Under the pieces are notes generated by a model. It saw only the letters and a list, made by a program, of their open reading frames with translations. It did no database searches and had not been told where the DNA came from. From assembly GCA_007130445.1 (NCBI GenBank), contig SLSM01000002.1, forward strand, positions 1 to 6,957: DNA of 6,957 nucleotides. The letters are read 5' to 3'. Source of the DNA: Trueperaceae bacterium (GTDB taxonomy: Bacteria; Deinococcota; Deinococci; Deinococcales; Trueperaceae). The translations under genes and the position numbers were made by a program. Shown here in pieces: positions 1 to 5,715 of this stretch (the first letter of the stretch is position 1; every line of letters begins with the position of its first letter).

Positions 1-2670
1 CCACTGCACCGATGCGAGCGCCCGAACGGCATCGCCATGGTCGTGGTACGTACCGCGAGCGAAGGGGCGACCCAGCTCCACCGCCTCGCTGGCATAGGCG
101 TACGCGCCGTCGATGTCACCGACGGCGAGGCGCAGGTGCGAGCCGGAGCACAGGTATCCAGCCAGGTTGAGGGCTGGCCACGGCTCTCGACGCTGCAAGG
201 CGATCGCGGCCTCGGCCAAGTCGAGCGCCTTGCGATGCTGCCCGTACGACGACGACAGGTCGAAGGCGCGCAGCAGCATCGGCACGATCTCGGCATGGGC
301 CGACCGCGACTGCCAGCGCACCGCTTCGCCGCGCGCGAACACGGCCTCGCGACCTTCTAGGTCGACCGTCGTCGAGTGCAGGTGATTGAGCACCATCGCC
401 CGCACGTCCACCTCGCCGATCGATGCGAGCAACTCGTCGGCTCGCTGGAGCGAGACGAGCGCCCCCTCCACGTCGCGGCAGTATCGCTGAACCCGGGAGA
501 CCTGGAACGACGACCACGCGATCCGGAACGGGTCGCCGAACCGCTCGACGATCGCGTGCGACGCGAGTTGCCGCTCGAGGGCTCGTGCTTGGCGGCCCTC
601 GTGCACGTCGCGCTCGGAGTCGGCGCTCTCGAAGGTGGCCCACGCGAGGGTGCCCGGCGGCAATCGCTCCACCGTGTCCCGCACGAGTTGATGCCAGCGG
701 TCCCGAAGCCCGATGTGCACGTACGACAGCCCCAGGATCGGGCTCGCACCGACCGGCACGAGCAGGTCCCACGCCTCGGTCCGTAGCGCCCACGCCCAGG
801 CCGCCTCGACGTTCCCGTGTTCGGCTTGCAGGAGGTCGAACGCATCGCGGGCGCCGGCCTGTCCGCGCTTCTCCTGCGCGGCAACGAGGCCGAGGTAGTG
901 GGAGGCGTGCCGCACAGCGAGATCCGCCAGGTCGCCACCATCGGTGCCTGCGCGCTCGCGCAGGAAGGCGTCGACCAACGGATGGTGCTCGATGCGCCCA
1001 CGCGCGTTCACGCGCAGCATCGACGCATCGCGCAGCGCCGCCACGTCGGGGAGGGTCACGTCGGCGACGTCGCTCGCCGTCTCGACCGTGCAGCCACCGC
1101 GGAACACGCTCAGCCGCGTGAGCGCCGCACGCTCTCGCCGCCCCAGGGAGTCCCACGAGGCATCGAAGACGCGGCGCAGCGAGGCGTGGCGCGCCTCGAC
1201 GTCCTCGCCCGGCGCGGCGCCGAGCACCACGCCCTGTTGCAGTCGCTCGAGCACGCCGGCGACGGAGAGGAGCCGCACCCATCCGGCGGCGAGCTCGATC
1301 GCGAGCGGCACACCCGCCAGCGCGGTCACCACCCGCTCGACCGTCTCCACCTCACCCTCCGTGACGATGCCGACGCCCGACCTCCGAGCCCGGTCGATGA
1401 AGAGCCGGGCCGCCGGCGACGGGCCGTCGCGGTCCGTCTGCGGTTCGCCAGCGGTGCCCACGCCCTCCAGGCCGAGGGTCTCGGCGTCACGCAGCGCCAG
1501 CCTCCGGCGCGACGTGAGCAGCCACCTCGTGCCGGGCGACGCTGGTCGCAACGCCTCGATCAGGTCCTCGATCTCGGTGATCTGCTCGACGTTGTCGAGG
1601 ACAACCAGATCGGGCGAACGCGCGAGGGACATGACGGCGCGTACCCGTGGCGGCGCCCCGGCCCCCGCCTCGTCGCCGAGCGCGTCGGCGAGCGCGGCCG
1701 CGACCTCGTCGGCGCCGAGGTGTTCGACGGCCGAGACGAAGACGACGGAGCGCCCCTCCAGCGCCATCGTGTGCGCGATGTCGATCGCGAGGCTCGTCTT
1801 CCCCATGCCACCGCCACCGACGACGACCACGACCGCCCCGGCCGAGCCTCGCAACGTCTCCGTCGCGAAGGTCACCTCGGTCTCGCGACCGAACAGCACC
1901 GGCAGCCGGCGTGGAAGCTCCGGCGCCTCGATCGAGGCCGTCGCCGTCGGTCCAGGCGCGCTTGCGCTGCGGCTCGGATCCTCGCGCAGCCGGGCACGGT
2001 CGCGCAGCCGGGCGACCGCGGTGCGGACCCTATCGGAGGGTGACAGGCCGAGCTCGCGCTCGAGGCGCCGCTCGAAGTCGACGAATCGTTCGGAAGCAGC
2101 CTCCTCCCGCCCGCCCGAGGCGGCGAGGTCGAGGTAGCGCGCGAGCATGGCCTCGTCGAGCGGTTCTGCGTCGAGCCACCCCTCGAGCAGTCGCATGGCC
2201 GTCCGCTCGTCGTGCTCGGACACGCGGGCGTCGACGGCTGCCTGGAGCGCACGCCGGTGTCGTAGCACCACGGCTGCTCGCTCGGCCTCCAGCCACGCCT
2301 CGAACTCGGGCGCGCCCGGGAGTCGGAACCCATCGAGCAGCGGTCCAGCCGGCGTTTCCGACCACGCGGCAGCGCCGGACGATGCCGCGTGGTCGGTCGA
2401 CACCGGCCAGCGCAGGCGCGTCCGGCCCACCTCCAGACCGGCGGCGAGCGGAGATGCGCGCAGCGCAACGATCAACTGCCGCAAGCTGGCTCGCGCCCGA
2501 CGCTCGTCGCTGTCGGGCCAGAAGAGCGCGAGCAGCTCGTCGCGCGCCACCCACTCGCCGCGGTAGGCGAGGTAGTAGAGCACCGCCACCAGGCGGCTCG
2601 GTTCCGGCTGATGGACCGTGTCGCCGAGCACGATCGCCGGGGCACCGAGCAGGCGCACCGCTGCGTTCAT
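1..2670 (-). CDS. SARP/AfsR-like regulator: BTAD plus NB-ARC ATPase, C-terminus cut by window edge
   Basis: Read on the minus strand from ATG at 2670, the frame is open for 890 codons to the window edge, so the C-terminus is missing. Residues 1-92 look like the winged-helix DNA-binding part (start MNAAVRLLGAPAIVLGD, typical of SARP proteins; FWPDSDERRARASLRQ). Residues about 95-230 fit a BTAD domain (FEAWLEAERAAVVLRHRRAL; RLERELGLSPSDRVR). An NB-ARC/STAND ATPase follows: Walker A GGGGMGKTS near 285-293, Walker B DLVVLDN near 354-360, LLTSRRRLAL near 384-393, LAGVPLAIELAAG near 451-463, then a winged-helix segment around 502-530 (WDSLGRRERAALTRLSVF). From about 585 the sequence is helical and TPR-like. 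By family, such proteins are ATP-switched cytoplasmic transcriptional activators; targets and ligand are unknown. An in-frame GTG at 2724 is a possible earlier start, but homology and the promoter favour 2670. Long plus-strand open frames opposite it are shadows. Confidence 0.93.
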   Translation of the reverse strand, partial: MNAAVRLLGAPAIVLGDTVHQPEPSRLVAVLYYLAYRGEWVARDELLALFWPDSDERRARASLRQLIVALRASPLAAGLEVGRTRLRWPVSTDHAASSGAAAWSETPAGPLLDGFRLPGAPEFEAWLEAERAAVVLRHRRALQAAVDARVSEHDERTAMRLLEGWLDAEPLDEAMLARYLDLAASGGREEAASERFVDFERRLERELGLSPSDRVRTAVARLRDRARLREDPSRSASAPGPTATASIEAPELPRRLPVLFGRETEVTFATETLRGSAGAVVVVVGGGGMGKTSLAIDIAHTMALEGRSVVFVSAVEHLGADEVAAALADALGDEAGAGAPPRVRAVMSLARSPDLVVLDNVEQITEIEDLIEALRPASPGTRWLLTSRRRLALRDAETLGLEGVGTAGEPQTDRDGPSPAARLFIDRARRSGVGIVTEGEVETVERVVTALAGVPLAIELAAGWVRLLSVAGVLERLQQGVVLGAAPGEDVEARHASLRRVFDASWDSLGRRERAALTRLSVFRGGCTVETASDVADVTLPDVAALRDASMLRVNARGRIEHHPLVDAFLRERAGTDGGDLADLAVRHASHYLGLVAAQEKRGQAGARDAFDLLQAEHGNVEAAWAWALRTEAWDLLVPVGASPILGLSYVHIGLRDRWHQLVRDTVERLPPGTLAWATFESADSERDVHEGRQARALERQLASHAIVERFGDPFRIAWSSFQVSRVQRYCRDVEGALVSLQRADELLASIGEVDVRAMVLNHLHSTTVDLEGREAVFARGEAVRWQSRSAHAEIVPMLLRAFDLSSSYGQHRKALDLAEAAIALQRREPWPALNLAGYLCSGSHLRLAVGDIDGAYAYASEAVELGRPFARGTYHDHGDAVRALASVQW

Positions 2671-2681
2671 GAGGCAGTATA
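2671..2681 (-). promoter_or_regulatory. Putative leaderless promoter (-10 TATACT) of the SARP-like regulator
   Basis: On the minus strand a TATACT hexamer (2681-2676) is followed by GCCTC and then the ATG of the regulator at 2670. A transcript starting 6-7 nt after the -10 box would begin at or next to the start codon. No Shine-Dalgarno-like purine run precedes the ATG, which agrees with leaderless initiation, common in Actinobacteria. No good -35 box is seen at 16-19 bp spacing, so the call rests on the -10 box and its position. Confidence 0.4.
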
Positions 2682-2777
2682 GGCACGAGCGCGATGCGGC
2701 ATGGGAAGGCGATGCCGTCGCCACGGCGCCGGCGATTGCGTGCCGTGACGAGCATCTCCGATCACCTCCGCGCGCCG

Positions 2778-3212
2778 TCACTCCCAGCGCACGCCGAGCG
2801 CAGCGAGCAAGCCGACGGCGTCCGGCAGGTCGATCCGCAGGCCTCTGACACGGTTGTCGCACGGCGACAGCACGACGCCGCTCGAGCCGCGCAGGTCCGC
2901 ATCGCGAAGATCGCAGCCTCGGATTTCGGCGCCGCTCAGGTCGAGGCCGCGCATCTGGATCCCATGTAGGTCGACGGCGACGAAGGCCGCCTCTTGCGCA
3001 CGGCCACCGTCGAACGCCGCCTGCCGGAGGTCGAGGTCGCGGAAGCTCGCCACGCTCAGGTCACACGCCTCGAACCGGACCGACACCCCGACGGGGTCGC
3101 GTGCGAGCGCGCCGAAGTCGACCGCCTGGAGGCGGCACGTGTGGAACACGACGTCGTGCATGGTGGCGTCGGTCACGTCGAGCAACGTCAGGTCGCAGCG
3201 GTCGAAGCGGCA
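2778..3212 (-). pseudogene. Pentapeptide-repeat protein, 5'-truncated
   Basis: This minus-strand frame ends at TGA 2778-2780 and encodes a pentapeptide-repeat solenoid (CRFDRCDLTLLDVTDATMHD; LDLSGAEIRGCDLRDADLRG). It aligns over its whole length with the intact 192-residue protein at 4409-4987, from that protein's residue about 49 to its end, at roughly half identical residues by eye, including an identical SPCDNRVRGLRID. The first 48 or so residues are absent. Homology stops at the Cys codon at 3212, and beyond it the same frame runs antisense to an RNase J fragment with no ATG, GTG or TTG nearby. The only usable starts are weak internal ones, TTG at 3185 (135 residues) or a GTG just after. 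I read it as a remnant separated from its promoter; a short protein from TTG 3185 is the alternative. Pentapeptide proteins form right-handed beta-helices with varied roles (Qnr and MfpA bind gyrase); nothing here fixes the function. Confidence 0.75.
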
Positions 3213-3608
3213 GACGTGATCGAGCTGACCAAGGACGACATCAAGACCGTCGGCAAGGTCGACGCTGGGCTCATCTACATCGACTCCGTGGGCAAGTCGA
3301 GCGATCCGATCGACGAGCCGATCATCCGCGATCGCAAGGCGCTGTCCGAGGAGGGCGTCGTCGTGATCATGGCCGTCGCCTCGCAGACGAAGCCGAGCGT
3401 CGAGGTGATCACGCGCGGCGTCGCGGCGGGCGGCAACGGCGTCACCGCCGAGATCGAGCGCCTCGCGCTCGAGGCCCTGACCCGCGGCGTGCGCGAGAAG
3501 CGCAGCCTGCAGGACATCCGCGACGACGTCTTCTACCCGGTGCGAAGGTACTTTCGCAAGGCGACGGGCCGCAACCCCTTGATCCTCCCCACCGTACTGG
3601 AAGGCTGA
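3213..3608 (+). pseudogene. Ribonuclease J C-terminal domain, 5'-truncated
   Basis: The plus-strand frame from codon GAC 3213 to TGA 3606-3608 gives about 131 residues that I recognise as the C-terminal part of RNase J: DVIELTKDD, then VGKVDAGLIYIDSVG, DEPIIRDRKALSEEGVVVI, VEVITRGVA, and the tail YFRKATGRNPLILPTVLEG. In full-length RNase J (about 550 residues) this follows the metallo-beta-lactamase and beta-CASP domains, which contain the catalytic centre and are entirely missing here. The fragment therefore cannot be a nuclease alone; by family knowledge this domain supports oligomerisation. The frame stays open upstream through the antisense of the pentapeptide remnant to TTG 2994, which would give a 204-residue chimera with no recognisable N-terminus, and I do not believe that start. 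No frameshift is seen inside the fragment, so loss of the 5' part is recent, or the join is an assembly error. Confidence 0.8.
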
Positions 3609-3632
3609 GCCAGACCACCGCCGGTGGCCCCG

Positions 3633-3680
3633 GCGACGGGCCGCAACCCGCTCATCCTTCCGACGGTGCTGGCGGGCTGA
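3633..3680 (+). repeat. Second copy of the RNase J 3' tail (direct repeat of 3561-3608)
   Basis: The last 16 codons of the RNase J fragment (3561-3608, encoding ATGRNPLILPTVLEG and stop) recur at 3633-3680, encoding ATGRNPLILPTVLAG and stop. By hand count 39 of 48 bases match, and the first 17 are identical. Seven of the nine differences are synonymous; the other two change one Glu codon to Ala. The copies are 72 bp apart, in the same frame, separated by 24 bp rich in Pro codons. The pattern means both tails evolved under protein-level selection before coming together, as expected from two different RNase J alleles or paralogues rather than a fresh tandem duplication. Confidence 0.8.
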
Positions 3681-3714
3681 CCAACCTTCGGCACCGTGCC
3701 GATCGCACTCGGAG

Positions 3715-3746
3715 GCAGGGCGCGGATCGGTCGATCCGCAGCCTGC
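3715..3746. terminator. Likely bidirectional terminator hairpin between convergent transcripts
   Basis: A 7-bp perfect stem (GCGGATC 3722-3728 with GATCCGC 3733-3739, loop GGTC) is extended by an outer 5-bp stem (GCAGG 3715-3719 with CCTGC 3742-3746) across a 2x2 internal loop. It sits between the plus-strand RNase J tails and the stop of the minus-strand Nudix gene. There is only a weak T-rich run on the plus side (TTCGTCT), so it is called from position and stem strength. Confidence 0.45.
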
Positions 3747-3752
3747 TTCGTC

Positions 3753-4418
3753 TCAGGTCGCCGCGTCGCGCCCAGGCGCGAGCTGGAGTTCGACCTCGCG
3801 CCACCACGCTTCGACCAGCACGAGCGACTCGAGCGTCAGCGCACGGCCCTCTTCGATCACGTCGTCCTCGATCAGGAGGGCGTGGTTGTGTCGCTGCTGG
3901 CAGTCCCACCCGGCCACGGGCAGCGAACCGCCGTCGCGGTAGAAGCCGATGAGGCGCTCGAGCGGCGCTTCGTAGAGCACCGTCACCTCGGCACAGTCGA
4001 GCGCGTAGTCGGTCAGCTCGTGGCCCTCGACGAGGGTGACGTACACGTCCTGGAACTCCCGGTCCACCGCGCCGTCGGGGTAGCGTCTCTCGGAGCGGAG
4101 CGTGGCGAGGAAGTCCGCGCGACCGGGAGCGACCTCGAGGCCGATCTCCTCCTCCGCCTCGCGCAGCATGTCGAGCACGGTCTCACCGGGCCGGACGTGG
4201 CCTGCGACGCTCACGTCGACCTTGCCGCCCGCGAGGTCCTTGGTGCGCGAGCGGCGCTGGAGCAGCACGTGACCGTCCGGGTGTACGACCCAGAGGTGGA
4301 AGGCGCGGTGCCAGTCGCCGTCTCGATGCACCCCGGCGCGTGCCTTGCTCGTACCCGTCGGCTCGCCGGCCTCGTCGAGGACCTCGAGCAGTTCGGCCGC
4401 ATCCGACGTCACGCGCAT
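3753..4418 (-). CDS. Nudix hydrolase (isopentenyl-diphosphate isomerase-like subgroup)
   Basis: A 221-residue protein starting at ATG 4418 (MRVTSDAAELLEVLDEAGEP). The frame is open further upstream, but that part is antisense-free shadow of the overlapping pentapeptide gene and has no family resemblance. The N-terminal region LEVLDEAGEPTGTSKARAGV, then DWHRAFHLWVVHPDG and LLQRRSRTKD, is typical of Nudix proteins related to IPP isomerase. The Nudix box reads GHVRPGE, then TVLDML, then REAEEEIGL; the catalytic REUxEExGU part is complete, but the spacer between the first Glu and Arg is six residues instead of the consensus seven. Nudix enzymes hydrolyse nucleoside-diphosphate-linked compounds using Mg2+ held by the box glutamates; the substrate cannot be told. 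It overlaps the upstream pentapeptide gene by 10 nt and has a GGGGA stretch about 5 nt before the ATG, so it is probably translated from the same mRNA. Confidence 0.9.
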   Translation of the reverse strand: MRVTSDAAELLEVLDEAGEPTGTSKARAGVHRDGDWHRAFHLWVVHPDGHVLLQRRSRTKDLAGGKVDVSVAGHVRPGETVLDMLREAEEEIGLEVAPGRADFLATLRSERRYPDGAVDREFQDVYVTLVEGHELTDYALDCAEVTVLYEAPLERLIGFYRDGGSLPVAGWDCQQRHNHALLIEDDVIEEGRALTLESLVLVEAWWREVELQLAPGRDAAT

Positions 4419-4987
4419 GCGATCCCCACGGCAGCGAGCACGCCGAGGGCGGCCTCGGCATCGATGCGCAGGCCGCGCACCCGGTTGTCGCACGGCGAGA
4501 ACACGAGGCCCGTGGAGCCGCGCATGTCGGCTGCGCGCAGGTCGCACCTCCGGATCTCGGCACCCGTGGCGTCGAGGTCGCGCAACGGCACCGCTCGCAG
4601 GTCGCAGTCGACGAGGAACGCTTCGCGCATCCGGCCACCCTCGAAGCGACAGGCGCGCATGTCGAGGTCGCGGAAACTGGCGAGTCCCAAGTCGCAGTCG
4701 CGGTAGGTCACGGAGAGTCCGATCGGGTCGCGGGCGGTCGCCTCGAAGGCGACGCCCTGCAGCCGGCACGCCACCATCTCGACGTCGTGCAAGGTGGCGT
4801 CGGTCAGGTCGACGAGCGTCATCTCACAGCGCTCGAAGCGGCAGTCGGTGAGCCGCGCGCCGCGCAGCGACGCCTCCGTCAGGTCGATGCCTTCGAAGCG
4901 GCAGCCGGTGACGTCGGCGCCTTCGAGCGAGAGCCCATCGGGCAACGTTCCTATGGCCTCGAGGTCGTCGATGCTGGGCCGGTCCAT
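4409..4987 (-). CDS. Pentapeptide-repeat protein, intact
   Basis: A 192-residue minus-strand protein starting MDRPSIDDLEAIGTLPDG. After about 18 residues it becomes a pentapeptide solenoid with the A(D/N)LXX-like five-residue rhythm (LEGADVTGCRFEGIDLTEAS; LRGARLTDCRFERCEMTLVD). A less regular stretch at about residues 82-95 (ATARDPIGLSVTYR) probably forms a loop between two coils, followed by more repeats (DLGLASFRDLDMRACRFEGG) and a C-terminal cap SPCDNRVRGLRID...LGVLAAVGI. It resembles Qnr/MfpA-type architecture with two coils and a loop, but I cannot assign gyrase protection or any other role. There is no signal peptide. The stop codon lies inside the start of the Nudix gene (10-nt overlap). 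A diverged, truncated paralogue lies 1.2 kb away at 2778-3212. Its ATG overlaps head-to-head with the ATG of the SnoaL-like remnant on the other strand. Confidence 0.88.
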   Translation of the reverse strand: MDRPSIDDLEAIGTLPDGLSLEGADVTGCRFEGIDLTEASLRGARLTDCRFERCEMTLVDLTDATLHDVEMVACRLQGVAFEATARDPIGLSVTYRDCDLGLASFRDLDMRACRFEGGRMREAFLVDCDLRAVPLRDLDATGAEIRRCDLRAADMRGSTGLVFSPCDNRVRGLRIDAEAALGVLAAVGIACA

Positions 4988-5368
4988 GCGTCGAGCCTAC
5001 CGCCTCGCGTCGACGACGTTGCAGCCTGCCGACGCAGCAGCCTACGACGCGGGCGACTTCCACGCCATCCAAGCCATGTACGCCGACGACGCGATCTCCG
5101 TCGTGTCGACCGGGCTCGTCGTGGAGGGCCATGCAGCCGTCCGCGCGCTCCCGAACAGCCGTCACGACGGCGGGTTCACGTCGTGCACCATCGACACGAC
5201 CTGACCTTGGGTGCTGGGCGGGCTCGTGTCCATGAACGGCAGACGGACCCTACATGGAACAGAGGGGGGGCATCCTTCAGCGGTTATGACGCCTCCGTGT
5301 GGCACGACGACGGCGGCACCTGGCGGATGGTCCAGGTCAGCAACACCGCCGTCCCGGTCGACGAGTAG
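4986..5368 (+). pseudogene. SnoaL/NTF2-like (DUF4440-type) protein, frameshifted
   Basis: Two plus-strand frames together give one SnoaL-like fold. The first, from ATG 4986 to TGA at about 5202-5204, encodes AAAYDAGDFHAIQAMYADDA and LVVEGHAAVRAL, the classic first half of this family. The second, ending at TAG 5366-5368, encodes DLTLGAGRARVHER, then GYDASVWHDDGGTWRMVQVS, the usual last strands of the fold. The change of frame lies near 5190-5204 and would be repaired by one extra base there. Joined, the product is about 127 residues, normal for the family. The first dozen residues after ATG 4986 do not look like family sequence and that codon overlaps the opposite ATG of the pentapeptide gene, so the true N-terminus may also be lost. 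A seven-G run at 5264-5270 is a second place where an indel could occur. Family members are small enzymes or ligand-binding proteins; the role here is unknown. Confidence 0.65.
4988..4999 (-). promoter_or_regulatory. Putative leaderless promoter (-10 TAGGCT) of the pentapeptide-Nudix pair
   Basis: TAGGCT on the minus strand (4999-4994) is followed by six bases and the ATG at 4987. TAGGCT-like -10 boxes are usual in Actinobacteria, and the spacing would put the transcript start at or very near the ATG. The best -35 candidate (CTGCAA, 19 bp upstream) is poor. The layout mirrors that in front of the SARP-like regulator. Confidence 0.3.
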
Positions 5369-5391
5369 CGTGCGTCTCGGCGAGGCGTTCG

Positions 5392-5715
5392 CTACGAGGC
5401 TCGATGTGTGTGCGGTCTACCCCCTTGACGGGGTGGGCCGGGCACCCGTCGAGCGTGTGCTGGTCGTCTCCTCGGCCGACGCCTGCACCAGCGAGTCGCC
5501 CGTGAGGCCGCCTTCACCAGACGACAGCGCAACACGACGGTAGGTCCGCGTCGGGCCTGCCTGCGGGATGTGGAGATCGGCACGACGATGAGGCTGCGCC
5601 ACCGAGTGTGGCGGTTGAACGCGTCGTGCGACACCAGCACCGCTGGCCGCCGGCCCTGCCGCTCGCGGCCCGAACGCGGAACCAGATCGACCAGGTAGAC
5701 CTTGCCGCGTCTCAC
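5392..5715 (-). pseudogene. MazF/PemK-like mRNA interferase toxin, frameshifted
   Basis: Starting at GTG 5715, the first 57 or so residues are clear MazF/PemK: RRGKVYLVDLVPRSGRERQG, RRPAVLVSHDAFNRH, RWRSLIVVPISTS. The conserved Arg-Pro and the VVPIS strand of the fold are present. Near 5530-5541 the similarity jumps to another frame reading RVALSSGEGGLTGDSLVQA, which matches the next conserved block (usually VALP-EGL--DS), and this frame ends at TAG 5417-5419. The unshifted frame runs on to TAG 5392-5394 without family resemblance. A third frame further on (TLDGCPAHPVKGVDRTHIEP) may hold the end of the domain, suggesting a second shift near 5450-5470, but this is less certain. One missing base near 5535 explains the first break. 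MazF toxins are ribosome-independent endoribonucleases; this one is probably inactive unless the indel is a sequencing error. Its GTG overlaps the antitoxin stop as GTGA. Confidence 0.72.

Noticed and set aside
817..2672. Several long plus-strand open frames (817-2043, 944-2137, 1647-2672)
   Set aside because: They are antisense to the SARP-like regulator, have Arg/Ala/Pro/Ser-rich low-complexity translations and no domain; high GC keeps these frames open.
3689..3701. Small hairpin CGGCA-CCG-TGCCG
   Set aside because: Five base pairs with a three-base loop in very GC-rich DNA is expected by chance; the larger hairpin at 3715-3746 is the better terminator candidate.
3696..4706. Plus-strand open frame of 336 codons opposite the Nudix and pentapeptide genes
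   Set aside because: Its translation mirrors the opposite coding strand and has no family resemblance, while both minus-strand genes have clear domains.
4419..4769. N-terminal extension of the Nudix frame to 338 residues
   Set aside because: The extra 117 residues are an Arg/Pro-rich out-of-frame reading of the pentapeptide gene; Nudix-like sequence begins at ATG 4418.
4440..4960. Short DNA repeats (GAGGTCG/CAGGTCG-like) inside the pentapeptide genes
   Set aside because: They are the codon-level reflection of the pentapeptide repeats, not a CRISPR array or separate DNA repeat; spacing is 15 bp and irregular.
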